Assembly: GCA_023159155.1 (NCBI GenBank)
Contig: JAJNNX010000057.1
Span: 1-64,000, forward strand
Direction of reading: 5' to 3'
Length of the DNA stretch: 64,000 nt
Source: Ustulina deusta
Lineage: Eukaryota; Ascomycota; Sordariomycetes; Xylariales; Xylariaceae
The notes beneath the pieces were generated by a model. The model was given only the letters and a program-made list of their open reading frames with translations. It made no database searches and was not told the DNA's origin. Of the stretch, positions 41,401-52,495 are shown one piece after another (the stretch's first letter is position 1; each line of letters begins with the position of its first letter). The position numbers were made by a program, and so were the translations under genes.

Positions 41401-44400
41401 GTTATATAATAATAAAGCTTAATTTATATTTATTTAAACTTAATTAAACTGTTTGTTAAATTAATAATTATATTAGATCTTTTGATTAATTTAATTTTAT
41501 ACGGTCTATTTTAGCTTTTTTTTTTTTATTATATTATTATTTTGCTACGTAGGAGCAATAAAAATATATTGTATAAGGCTAGCCTATTACACTAATTAAT
41601 TGCACAGTTGATTTTAACTTTTGTTTTTTTGTTATGTAATATTTTTATAGCTTTTTTAATTACTTTAGTTTTTTGTATAATATTAAATAAAAAAAATAAA
41701 TTCTAATTAACTTTAAGGTAAACTTTAAAAATAAAAAAAATTAATATAAGGCTGTTTAGCTTAATAATATTATTTAAAGCTTTAATTACTATTTAAAAAA
41801 TTAATTCGTTTTTTATATAATTATTAATTTTAGCTTTTAGTATGTTGTATATATAGCAAAAAAAGCTATATACTTTTTTAATTTTGCTAATTGCTTAGTG
41901 CGTTTTAATAAATATTATATAGCACTAAGTGTTTATAATCCTTGCTTAGTTCCAAAATTCTTCGGACAAAAAGTTTATACCTAAGTTATATATAATATAG
42001 TTAAAAAGTCTTTAATATATATTAATTTAACATTTGTATAGCGCTTCTTAAACATTTTGTATAAATATTAATTTAAAAAAAGTTGCTGTTTAAAAAAATA
42101 TAGCAGCATTAATAATATAAAAAACTTGCTTATTATCTATTTATATAGTATTAATTATAATTTTATAATTAAAATTGCAATTGTTCTTAATTAAGAACTT
42201 GAATTATTAAAGTACTAAGTTATACAATTAATAGTAATAATAGAATTTCTAAATTTCTTCTAGAATTAAATAGTTAATATTATATCCTGTATAACTAAGC
42301 ATTATATGTAATCTTTTTGTATAAAAGTGTCCGAATTAGCAGTATAACTGCTATAGTTCTGTTTTAGTAAAATATAGTTTAGCTTTATATAAATTTATAT
42401 TAAAAAATAAATATTTTTATTTATATATAATAAAAATAGTTTTTTTATTTTTTTATACAATAATATTTTTTATATTATTAAAATAAGCTTATAAGCAATT
42501 AGCGTTTTTTAGCAAGAATAGGAATAGTATTAGGCTATTTAAAATATAATATATTGTTATACTAAAGGAATTATTTATTTATATAATACTTATAGTAGTA
42601 ATTATATTATTACTGCTAAACCTAATATTTATACTGCCTAAAGTCCAATCTATTTTTATATAAAAGTAAAATCTAAAATAAGCTTTTAATTATATTTTTT
42701 TTTTTTTTAAATAGTTCGAAGCACCTATATCCTAAAGTTCGCCTTAGTACTCCATACAATACTAATTACTAAAAATAAACTAGTCGGACAGTATATCCGT
42801 TTTATAGTTCTAAATATTTTTTCTAGTTATATAATAAATAAAAGCGCTATTTATAAAAAATTAAGTTAATTAGCTACTAGATTTTTTATTAAGTTTTTTA
42901 TTACTTTTGTCCAACTTAAAATATTTTTTATATTTTATTAGAAATACTAAAAATTTATTAAGTATAAAAATACTATTATTAATTATTTTATATAAGTTAA
43001 AATATTAGTTTTTTATATAAGCTTATTTCTGAGGTATATATTTTGTTAACTAATAACTCTTTTTGTAGCATATAAAATACTTCTTGTTTGTATAGTAATT
43101 TTAGCTGCTTCGGTCCTTTAATTAGTCCTTTTGTACGTTTGGCCTATCTAAAGATCTAAAATATTTATATTACTGGCCTTTTGTATAGTTCCTTTAGTTA
43201 TACTTTTTATTTATATAGTAAACTTTATAGTTTTTTTATATAAAGTATTTTAACAAATTATTTATTGCTATACAAATATATGCTTTAAAATCCAAAAAAA
43301 AACTTTTATATAAGAGCTTTTAGAATATAAGTACTATAGCTAACTCTGGTACTCCTTGATATACTTGTACAACTATTATACTAAATTAGATTTTTTTTTA
43401 ATAGTTTGCGCTAAGTGCTCTCTATACTTTCGCAAGCTTATTAATTATAATTTTTAGCATTTTGTGTAACGCTAGATCTAGGTTTTTTTTTTTTTTTATA
43501 CAAATATAATTATAGTCCAGTTAGCCTAGTACTAGCTATAGTTCATATTAGTATTAAAATAAGCGTTTATTATACAATAGATTTTATTCCAAGTTTTATT
43601 AGGTCTAATATAATAAACAAAAAAATCTTTTATATAATTTTCTAAAATAGTTAAAAATATAATATAATATTAGTTTTTTATAATTTTAAATTATTAATAA
43701 ATATTTATAAATAGATATGCTTTGTTATAAAATAAGTTGTACGGCTTACCTATATAGTTCTTTTCTTTTTTTTATATCTTTTAAAAAATTGCATACTTTT
43801 TTAAAAAGATTACTCCGTTTTATATATCTCTTATAGGGGGTAGGTCTAAGAAAGGATTATTAGCTACTAGGTCTAGTATTATATAAAGGTACGCCTATTA
43901 TATAAGGGTTTAAAAGGGGTTATAAATAATAGGATATTTATATATTAGCTAGAAGTTAGGTTTATAGCTTGCCTTTATTATATAATTATATATAAGTTTA
44001 GGAATATTCTAAAACTTAATAATAGGTTATATGAACTAAGTAGTGTAGTTCTTAGAAGTATAGAATTATATATTCTAAGTAAAATTAGGCTATATAGGTT
44101 TTAAATATTTGATTTTTAGTTTTTGTTCTGTTTGTATAATAGGCTTAGGGGCTAAAGTAGGCTAAGGGGTAAAAATAAGTTAAAAAGTAGGGATAAGCTA
44201 AAGAGAAATAGGTCGAAATTTTTAATTTAGTATAAAAAAACTAAGGGCTATTATATAAAAAGTAGTAAAGTAGGTTAAATAATTAAAAGCTTAGGAAAAC
44301 TTTTAGTTAGTTTAAATTTATTTTATATAATTTAAGCAAAGTTCTTTATATATATGTTTAGATCTATTTATAGTTATATTTTTTTATATATAATAATATT

Positions 44401-44724
44401 ATAAAGTTTTATATAAACGTTTATATAAAGTTTTCTAAAATGTTTAAATATCTATTTTATAAAATCTTTTTTATATGTTTTTTAAAATATTTATTTATTA
44501 TTAATTATATAGTTATATTTTTTGATCTAATAAGCTATATATATATTAAATATTAGTTTTATTGCACTATTTAGATTAATAAGTTTACTTTAGTATTAAA
44601 AATTAAATATTTTTTATATATTTTTTAAGCTAACGCTAAGTTTTTATATAATCTTTTTGTATATAAATCGTAGGTATGCTTTAGCGGCTTTTTATATATT
44701 ATATAATATATTTAATACTATAGT

Positions 44725-44755
<31 letters not shown>

Positions 44756-45111
44756 TCTAATTATTATATAACAGTATAATTAGGAGTAGTACAATTATAT
44801 GCTATTTTTATCTTTTTTATATAGTATTTTCGATGCTCCTTATAAAAGGTTAATATTTATATATTAAAAATTAGATCTTTATTACTTTTTTTATAACAAT
44901 TAAATATATTTAAGCATTTTGCAATATAAAATATTTGCTTTATTTTATATAGTACTACTAATGCTTCTTTATAAAAAAGTAATATTATATAGTAAAGATT
45001 TTAAAATATAATATAAAAACCTATTTATATAAGTTTAATTTTGTTATTATTTTTGTTAATTTATAGTATTTTTTTGTAATTTTTTTGAATGTTTCTATAA
45101 ACATTAATTAG

Positions 45112-45409
45112 TATTAAATAGGTTTTATATAATATATTATATATAAAACAAATAACACATATAAATAGAATATAATATATTGTATTATATTATTTATAAA
45201 AAAAAGAAAAAAAAATATTTATACAAAGCATAAGTCTTTTATATTTATGTAAGAGCTTACGCTATTATACGAGCTAATATAACAAAAAAGAAGTAAGGTC
45301 CCTTTTGTCTGGCCGAGGTCCGGCTAACATCTGTACGATAGCCGAGCGTGAACTCGCATTCCGTACGAATTGCACAATAAGGTTGTAACCAATGCTAGTT
45401 ATTCCAACA
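45112..45409 (-). repeat. Right LTR of A3
   Basis: Ends AGTTATTCCAACA. The last 110 bases (45300-45409) keep high GC, as in the right LTR of A2. Confidence 0.88.
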
Positions 45410-45414
45410 GCTAT

Positions 45415-45510
45415 AAAGTTATAGGTTAGTCTATATATAAACTTTTTATTTTATTATTATATAGGTCTAGAGTTCTTATAGGTCTTGCTAAAACTATATT
45501 AATTATTATA
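45415..45510 (-). repeat. Right (5') LTR of H, second half
   Basis: Matches 771-864 almost base for base apart from transitions. Confidence 0.8.
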
Positions 45511-46743
45511 CTAATTATAAAACATAAAAAGTTAAATATAAAAATAACTAGTTATTTATATATTTTTTAATATATAGCTCTAATTATAAATATTTAAGCT
45601 TTATTAAAGCTTTTTAAAAAAATATTAGTATAGTTAATAAGTTGTTTTTTTTAAGTTTTTTAAATTCTTTTTATAAAAAGGGTTTTTTTTTATATTTTTA
45701 GTTAAATATTTTGTTTTTTTTTAAATTATATTAAATAATTATTTTATGTTTTAGTTTTTTTAAAAAAAATTTTAATTATTTTACTAATAATTTATAATAA
45801 CTATTAACTAACTATATAACTTTTTAAATTATTTTTTAAATATTTCTTTTTATGTTTTTTTGCCAATAATTTATACTTAGTATTTTTTAAGCTTAGTTTT
45901 ATAATCTTTTTTATGTTTTTTTCTAACTATAATCAAAAGCAATAAAATTTTTTTTTTTAGTAGAAATAGTAGCAATTATACTAATCTTTATAATTATAAT
46001 AATAAAATTATTTATTTTTAGTACTTTTTATTAATTTTTTTGAATATAGCTAATTATTATTTTGTTATATTTTTAAATTTTATATATTTCTAGCTAATAT
46101 AAAAAGGGGGGTTTTTTTATTTGTTTTATTATATAAAGTATAACTAACGTTTTAATCAGAAAATATATATAAATTATTAAACTTCTAGTTAATAATATAT
46201 ATTTTTTTAATAATATAAAACAACTAAGCTATATACTAAGCTTTTTAGTAATGTTACGCTTTAAATATTCTATTTTTTATTTAAAGCTTTTAAGCATAGT
46301 AATATAATATTTATTAGTACTAAGCTTTCCTATAAAAAAACTAGTAATTATTATTAAAAGTTTATTGTAATTTTATATTTTAAGTTTATTTTTTTGTTTT
46401 TTTAGCTTTATATTTTCAAAATAAGCTTTATTAAAAGCTTTGCTTAAAAAAGTTTATAATTATATAGCTTTGCTTTTATTTTTATTATTACTTGTTTATT
46501 TTTTTTTTTATAATAGTCTTTTTAGTTATTATAATAAAATATAAAAATATAAACAGCTTAAATAAAATATTTTTTAATTATTAATATTTTTTTATAAATA
46601 TATAATCTTTTTTATTTTAGTACTTAGAATATTATAGTATAGTAGTATTAATATTTTTTTAAATTTTTAAGCTTTATTAAAAATATTATTAAAATAAATA
46701 CTTATAAATAACTATTTATAAATAGTTCTAATATAATAATACC
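45511..46743. other. AT-rich RIPed DNA right of element H
   Basis: Unassigned RIP-degraded sequence, T-biased, with no gene and no matching repeat that I could find in the window. Confidence 0.55.
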
Positions 46744-46858
46744 TATATATTAAAAAATAAGCTAAACCTATACTTTCTAGTATAATAGTTGCTATTATTT
46801 CTAAGGAGATCTATTAATTAAACATACTAAATATTAAAAAATCTATTTTTATTAATTT
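46744..46858 (+). repeat. Short direct repeat, copy 1
   Basis: About 115 bp. It shares AAGCTAAACCTA, TAGTATAAT and GATCTATTAATTAAACATA in the same order with 47553-47659. Together they flank a 690 bp GC-normal island, so they could be old LTR remnants or a duplicated segment. Confidence 0.6.
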
Positions 46859-47552
46859 ATATATGTTCTAGTAATAATTCTTTAGCTACTATTAAAAGTA
46901 TTCCTTATAGTGTTTTATCCCCTCTTACTAGTATAGCTACTATATAGCTTAAGTAAGTGATTACTTACATAATCCACTCACACTACTTCAATACAAAGAA
47001 CTAAAAAAATTGCAACCTTGGACCAAATATCACAAGTCATCACTCGTGTGATGCATAGCACTTGCCGACGTCTCAATCCACTTTCCGACGCACCTAAGCC
47101 CACACAATGATAAGGCTCATATAGGCCGTCTCTTAGCTACATACCTGACTGAACTCTTACTTTTCACGAATCCAGTTTCACTTTCATGATAACGACAATG
47201 TTTTCTCATTTGCAACAAGCATGCCGCCTGCTCCAATATCGAACACTCAGCACGCCGGGGTCTGCTGACTCATGTAGCGGTGCGCCGTGCCGGCGCTCCG
47301 TTTTGCGTTCGGTGCTTGAACCCTACCGGCCGACCGTCTTGAAAAGAAACGGAACAGCTGCGCCCCCGGAAGATGCTACTCCCTCCGCTCACAGACACTA
47401 CGAAAACATAAGCATTAATCATTATCAAGCATGACTTAACTTTGTTGCGTACCTAACAATCCCAAAGCTAAGACGCTGTTCCAATCATTCTTATATACTA
47501 AAGTGGATACCTATAGATAACTACTCTTGGTTAGTCTCAATATTGTAGTGCT
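46859..47552. other. GC-normal island between short repeats, no gene called
   Basis: This is where composition changes from RIPed to normal. The longest frame (47186-47434, 82 codons) is rich in Arg, Pro, Ser and Ala, has no recognisable domain and could be chance, so I do not call it a gene. Confidence 0.5.
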
Positions 47553-47659
47553 TATATACTAGGAGATAAGCTAAACCTACACTTCTTAGTATAATAATTA
47601 CTATTATCTTTTAAAAGATCTATTAATTAAACATATAAAAAATTTTAATTTTTATTAAT
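47553..47659 (+). repeat. Short direct repeat, copy 2
   Basis: Partner of 46744-46858. Less RIPed than copy 1. Confidence 0.6.
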
Positions 47660-48109
47660 CTCTATAGTTATATAACGCATCCCATAATGGTAGTGTGTTT
47701 ACATAGAATAATAAGACGATGGGATGGTATAGCCATTGTAGTAGTTAGCTCGTGCAGCCACACAATCTGTATATAACTACCAGTAAGGCCTCATATCTTG
47801 ACCTCTCCCTCCTTCCTTTTTTCCTTCAATAGAATATTCTATCCTAATACTCGGTATTGGTGGGCGTTGAACCATCCTTTCCGAATTGCAGCCATCACAG
47901 GATCCATTTTTCTTTACGCTTATTTTACCTACCCTAGTGCCAGATAGTTAATCCTGTAATAAGGACATCCTATTATAATTCAAGGCAAATCTACCTACAG
48001 ATACTGACCCTACCTTACCGCCCAAATTGAGATACATTCAATTTCCTCTCTCTGTCTTTCAAACTGAACAAATCACTTTTCTCACAGCTCGCTGTCCTGT
48101 GCCGTAGCA
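47660..48109 (+). promoter_or_regulatory. Upstream region of the pseudokinase-ankyrin gene
   Basis: No gene is seen. It holds pyrimidine-rich tracts (CTCTCCCTCCTTCCTTTTTT at about 47801 and TTTCCTCTCTCTGTCTTTC at about 48041) of the kind that precede transcription starts in filamentous fungi. Role inferred from position. Confidence 0.35.
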
Positions 48110-50782
48110 ATGGCAACACCGGCTAGCGATACTTCTCTCAAAAAGGACGGTGAGATAAAAGCTCCCCTTTTGTTTAACTCCTGACACCAAACAACTATCT
48201 TTACTGAGCCAAAGCCCTCAGTCTACTCGGTCTTACACCCTCCCCAGACGTCGCGATCTGGAATCATGGAGGTCAAGCTGTCCCATGTCATCGGCCTCTA
48301 CCTACCATGCCCAAGCAACGGCTGGCATTTCTACGTCACTCTCAAGTATCAAGAGAGCTCCGTATCCGTCGAGACTATGCTCTGGGACAGCAAATGCGAG
48401 ATCACGGACCGATGGCCGGGACAGGGACCCGGCCGCCTGTTTTTGAAGAACGGGGTCAAGTTCGACGTGCCCTCGCCATCTGGGGACCTAGCTGTGTATA
48501 TAATGGCCGCAAGAGATCATCAGTCGCAACCCCGGGAGCAGCCGACAATGCTGGCCTTTATGACATTAGATCCATCAGCGCCGCCATCCGGCTGGGTGTC
48601 GCTCCGAGACAATGCGGGGAGATTACGAGTTGAAACATCATTCGTCGAAAAGCAAGTGTCAGGCCTGGAAGACTCGAAAGCGTGGACCATCGGTCCCCAA
48701 GTGAGCTACGGGAATCTTGCGCGGGTCATACACAAAGAGACCAGCCAGGCGTACGCCATGAGCAGGGAATCGGGGGATAGCGCCGCGGTCCAGCTGTCGG
48801 GTTCGGACGCAGATAATGCTACACCGCAGGGAACTCACGTCGATAATATCGCACATCCGTTTCTTGTGCCGTGCAAATACGTCTTCGAGTCGCAGGATAA
48901 GTCTCTTCGTCTGCTCTCGCCAATCGCTACCAATGGCCACCTCTTCTACTACCAAGCTAAGCGACGCCTCTCAGTCGAAGAATCTACTTTTTATATTGCC
49001 GAGCTAGTCTCTGTGGTCGAGTACGTGCACAATCTGGGCAAGATAGTTCTTCTACAGATGGAAATTGTCCTGGTCGATGCTCTCGGTCATATCAGTTTAT
49101 GCAGTCCTGGAATTTTCACCACATCCACACAGCAGCGCACAACTATATCAAATGGAGAAGTCAACCCACATCTCTATTGGTCACCGGAAGAGCTTCAAAG
49201 CTACGGCGCGTATCATAGTCCAGCAAGTGATTGGTGGGCTCTGGGTGCCTTGCTCTACGAGCTTCTCGTCGGAGTTCCTCCTTTCTTCACCGAAAATGCG
49301 AAGGAATACGCCAAAGCCGTTACCAACGACACTATAACTCTTCCCAAGTGGTTGACCACAGAATCCAAGGATCTATTGACTGCACTACTCGAAAAGTCAC
49401 CCGAAAAACGGCCCGGACCATCCGATATAAAGGCCCATCCCTTCTTTCGCGATATCGACTGGGAACAGCTACCGATGCGGCCCTGTACAGGCCCGATCCA
49501 GTCGGGAAAGAACGTCTCTACGTTCATGAGCGATGCCGAGAAACAGATAGTGGGCCTGCGGGATCCTAGATGGAACTGGGACATCAGTCCATTCATCGAT
49601 GACATGAACGCAGCCCACGATGCCAGAGAAGAGGCTGCAAAGGTGGAGGATAACCGTATATCCACCCAGTTTTCCAACGATACATGGGATCTCGCAGTGG
49701 ACGATGCCTCCCAGGATCTCTATTTTCGAAATCGCATTACTGGAGAGGAGAAGCGGTGTACTAACCTGTCTGAACGGAACTTGAAGACGAGCCCTGAGCA
49801 CACCGCGGCAGGTATCGCACCGCCGGAGCGTCCCAGCCAGCTCCAGCTAAAGCGCGCCCTAGTCACCGCGCTGAAGTCCGGCTTGTGCGCCCGCGTGGTC
49901 TTGCAAATCCTCGACCTTGGCGCAGATCTGAACTCCACTCTACTAGACCACGAATACGAGTCCAGAAGCGGGGAAGGGGCGGCGATACAGTGGACACTCT
50001 TCTCGGAAGTGATCTCGCCCCTGGAATGGGCAGTAGAGAAGCGCAACATCGATCTGGCCCGTGTATTCGTCGACCGCGGCGCCCTCGTCAGTCCGCCCGC
50101 ACAAGCAGCCTGGGACAGAAGGAGCGAGCACCACGACGCACTCATGCGCGCGGTGAAGAACGGCGACGAGGCGATGACCGTGCTCCTTGTGGGTTTGACG
50201 GCGAAAAGGGACGCGATCAGGGCCCTTGCGCGCGCGATTGAGCTCCAGGACGTTAATATCGTCGGCGCTCTGCTTTCGCACGGCGTGTCTGCCGTCTTGA
50301 GAGGCGCAGGCCTGCGGCTGTACACTACGCAGCCTCTCGTGCGAGCTGCCCGGCTAGGCAGCGTCGAAATAGTCCGGCTGCTTCTTGAGAACGGCGCGGA
50401 TCCTAATGTCGGATACCATCTCCTGAGGGGCTGGGGGGATGACGGGAAAGGGACCGGCGATAATGCGATCTCCTCGGTAGAGTTTACCTGCGGGACCGCG
50501 CTGCTGATCGCCATGGAGAATGGTCACGATGAGGTCGTCCGGCTGCTGCTTGACCACGGCGCAAGTCCAGCGTTTTGCCTTCCCCCCTGCCGCGATGACG
50601 ATGTCGACGATGATGACGATGCTGAAGCTAAACGAATACGGAACGGTCGCGGTAGCTTCGCGCCTTGCGTTGATTACTCGCCGCACGAGTTTCCGTCGCA
50701 TAGTTGCAGGATGGTGTCGAGGGAGGTTTATATCCGTGTAGTAGCGAGGATAGAAGCCATGGCGTCCACTATTGGAGAGTAG
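48110..50782 (+). CDS. AGC-type pseudokinase with ankyrin repeats
   Basis: The long frame 48266-50782 gives 838 residues. I extend it upstream to an ATG at 48110 through a 72-bp intron (48150-48221, donor GTGAG, CTGAC at 48181, acceptor CTCAG), which keeps frame and gives 866 residues. Residues below count from 48266. Residues 1-130 look like a C2-type beta domain as in SCH9-like kinases. Residues 140-395 align with an AGC kinase: YAMS (about 163), PFLVPCKYVFES (198), AELVSVVEYVH (245), SPEEL (306), SDWWALGALLYELLVGVPPF (321) and HPFF (391). The catalytic parts are gone: the VAIK lysine is Ser, the HRD loop reads VLLQMEIVLVD and DFG reads SPG. Residues 525-770 hold about five ankyrin repeats (for example LVRAARLGSVEIVRLLLENG), followed by an acidic Asp run. 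So it is likely a binding or scaffold protein rather than an enzyme. A weak WW-like stretch lies at 474-495. Confidence 0.8.
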
Positions 50783-50823
50783 ATTCAACCAACCAAAATC
50801 GTTTCTGGCAGTGCGCTTTTTGA

Positions 50824-52119
50824 AGAAAGCAATATAGACAATCCGGATGCGGGAGCTTTATACACCACGCTCACTACGACGCCATCTCCATGGAGATGAT
50901 TCTGCACGATCTTCGCGCAGCCTATAACGGAAAGACGCTTGTAGATAGGCCCAGCTTTCACGATTGGGCGTTCCATATCTACTCATCAGACATGTCAGAA
51001 TCTAAAAGCTTCTGGAAAGGAGTACTGGAAGGTTCGTCAATGACATATCTGACACCGCCGCCGGTCCCGGCAACAGGGAGTCCCTGTGTTGACAACATTC
51101 GATTTCACGTGCCTCTCAAAAACGTGTCAACCAGCTACGGGACACCGTCGAGCGTCCTCCAGGCGGCCTGGGCCCTCGTTCTCTCCGCCGCGACTGGCCG
51201 GGACGACGTCGTGTTCTGCGCGCCGAACGCCAACCGCAGCTTGTCGTCATTCCCCGACATGGACCAGGTCTGCGGGCTGTGCCTGAACTTCCTGCCGGTG
51301 CGAGCCCGCTTGCAGGACCAGGCGACATTTCGTTCGCTGATCCAACAGATGCAGGTGAGGGCCATCGCGGCCATCCAGCACCAGCATCAGGGCTTCCGCT
51401 CCATCGTCAGGGACTCCACAGACTGGGCCCCGTGGACCAGGTACGGCTCAATGCTCATCTACCAGAACCACGAGGCCGTGCCCGAGTCCGTCAAGTTTGG
51501 AGGCCAGGACTGCCCGCTAACTCTGAAGGGTAACTTCGGTCGGACGGCCGACATCCTCGTCGAGGCAACGCCTTCCCGTACCACGAGCACGCGGGCTGAT
51601 GAGCCGGGTGGGGAGGAGGAGGATCTTCTCGTAGTGGACATGCTCTATTCCCGGAGCACTTTCACCGAGGACCAGGCACGCTGGCTGTCAAGCACGCTCT
51701 CACGCATCCTCGAGGCCCTGCCGCGGATTCTGGAGCAGCCCGTCGGCCAGGTCCGCGGGGAGGCCGTCGCTACCGCACCCTACGTCATGTCCGAGCCGGC
51801 GGCACAGCACAGCTCCACGACGGCGGCCAACGCCGCGGGGAACGGCCATAAGGACCAGCAGCTGGCTGGCGTCCGGATGGCCTGGGACGAGATCGGCCTG
51901 AGCGCAGCGAGGAACGACCTGGAAGAGAAGGGTGCGGGCTCCGGGTCCATGTTCGCCTGCGGTGCGGATCTGGTAGATACCTTGCTGCTGTCCCGCTACT
52001 ATAGGCGCAGCGGGCACGATGTGAGCATGCAGCAGCTCATCGATCATCCCACCCAGGCGGAACAGGCGAGGCTCCTTGGTAAGGCCAAGACGCGTCTGGA
52101 GTACGGTGGGGACGTTTGA
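50824..52119 (+). pseudogene. 5'-truncated NRPS end: half condensation domain and degenerate carrier domain
   Basis: The open frame runs from 50824 (the first ATG is 50890, 409 residues). The condensation-domain active-site motif is just upstream of that ATG: HHAHYDA at 50863-50883 (consensus HHxxxDG, with Gly to Ala). Then follow family-typical C-domain segments: FHDWAFHIYSSD (from 50890, residue 23), GTPSSVLQAAWALVLSAATG (84), GLCLNFLPVRARL (129) and YGSMLIYQNHE (185). The last 70 residues are carrier-like (VRMAWDEIGL at 328, MFACGADLVDTLLLSRYYRR at 354), but the Ser for phosphopantetheine is absent: GGDSL reads GADLV. Adenylation domains and the N-half of the C domain are missing, and the frame starts 41 bp after the neighbouring stop codon. 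It cannot make a peptide alone. The frame is intact and GC-rich with no RIP, so the loss is probably recent, or the fragment is kept for some other reason. Confidence 0.75.
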
Positions 52120-52334
52120 TGCGTGGTTGGAGTAATGCAGCACTGTCCGCGTGCAGTGCAAGAGTACGAAACTGCCGTTGAGAACCAAGAGAAGCAGAAG
52201 TAACTGGAGGGCAATGCCGCAATGCTGTCACGGTTGAGTCTAGATTATGTATGGAGGAAGAACCTGTGAAGTTTGACAGTAATGTAAGTAAGTACCTTGC
52301 ATAGAGAATTAGAAAATCTACAGCACACTTCAGG

Positions 52335-52495
52335 GCACCTAGTATAGTGGAGTAACGCGTATAGTGGGGGAGCGTGAGCGTGTTAGGCGGTTCTACGGAC
52401 CGTAGGCTAGGCGGAAGCGCCTCGTCGAGCAGCCTAAAACAGCCCAAACTAAAAAATTAAAAAATTAAAAATTAAAAATTAAAAATTAAAAAAAC
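52335..52495 (+). mobile_element. Candidate tRNA-derived SINE
   Basis: CTAGTATAGTGGAGTAACGCG (52339-52359) closely resembles the A-box half of a eukaryotic tRNA, about 30 bp before GGTTCTACGGACC (52389-52401), which resembles a B box (GGTTCGANTCC). A unique body of about 50 bp follows and then an (AAAATT)n-type tail (52450-52494). This order is that of a SINE. There is no clear target duplication and no second copy in the window, so the call is tentative. Confidence 0.35.
52450..52495 (+). repeat. AAAATT-type microsatellite
   Basis: About six tandem units of A4-6TT between two GC-normal flanks; possible SINE tail. Confidence 0.8.

Larger units (their letters stand above)
38157..45409 (-). 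mobile_element. Element A3: full-length Copia-like element
   Basis: A 7,253 bp copy of the A family with LTRs at 38157-38459 and 45112-45409 and a perfect 5-bp TSD GCTAT (38152-38156 and 45410-45414). It interrupts H's right LTR; the uninterrupted version of that site is at about 765-771 in H's left LTR (ATAGCTATAAATTATAGG). Minus orientation, by the LTR ends and the polypurine tract beside the left LTR. RIPed throughout. Confidence 0.92.
645..45510 (-). mobile_element. Element H: outermost LTR retrotransposon, heavily nested
   Basis: H is the backbone of the AT-rich block. Its left LTR is 645-864. Its right LTR is 38020-38156 plus 45415-45510, split by element A3. Its interior survives as 865-3403, 18950-19907, 22018-23606 and 37915-38019. 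When these pieces are read on the minus strand in the order 37915-38019, 22018-23606, 18950-19907, they align continuously with the interior of element F (24089 to about 26920). That shows the pieces were once contiguous and that A1, C and G are later insertions. The purine-rich run just inside the left LTR on the minus strand (865-875) fits a polypurine tract and the minus orientation. Flanks are CTAAC (640-644) and CTAAT (45511-45515), a possible RIP-altered TSD, but the two terminal LTR bases expected at 645 are missing. Net length is about 5.4 kb. All coding capacity is destroyed, so Copia or Gypsy cannot be told. Confidence 0.75.

Noticed and set aside
4000..45000. Poly-T and poly-A runs (for example 9809-9834, 24000-24020, 44724-44749) as terminators or retroposon tails
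   Set aside because: They occur throughout RIPed DNA and at matching places in A-family copies; no transcription unit ends there.
1..46900. Telomere or rDNA/tRNA genes
   Set aside because: No TTAGGG arrays, no rRNA core motifs and no cloverleaf-capable tRNA seen; only the tRNA-like head at 52339 was noted, and it lacks a full tRNA.
47186..47434. 82-codon frame with normal GC
   Set aside because: No domain, signal peptide or clear context; could be chance.
49720..50514. 264-codon minus-strand frame
   Set aside because: Antisense shadow of the ankyrin part of the kinase-ankyrin gene, caused by high GC and codon bias.
51700..52188. 162-codon minus-strand frame
   Set aside because: Antisense shadow of the NRPS remnant.
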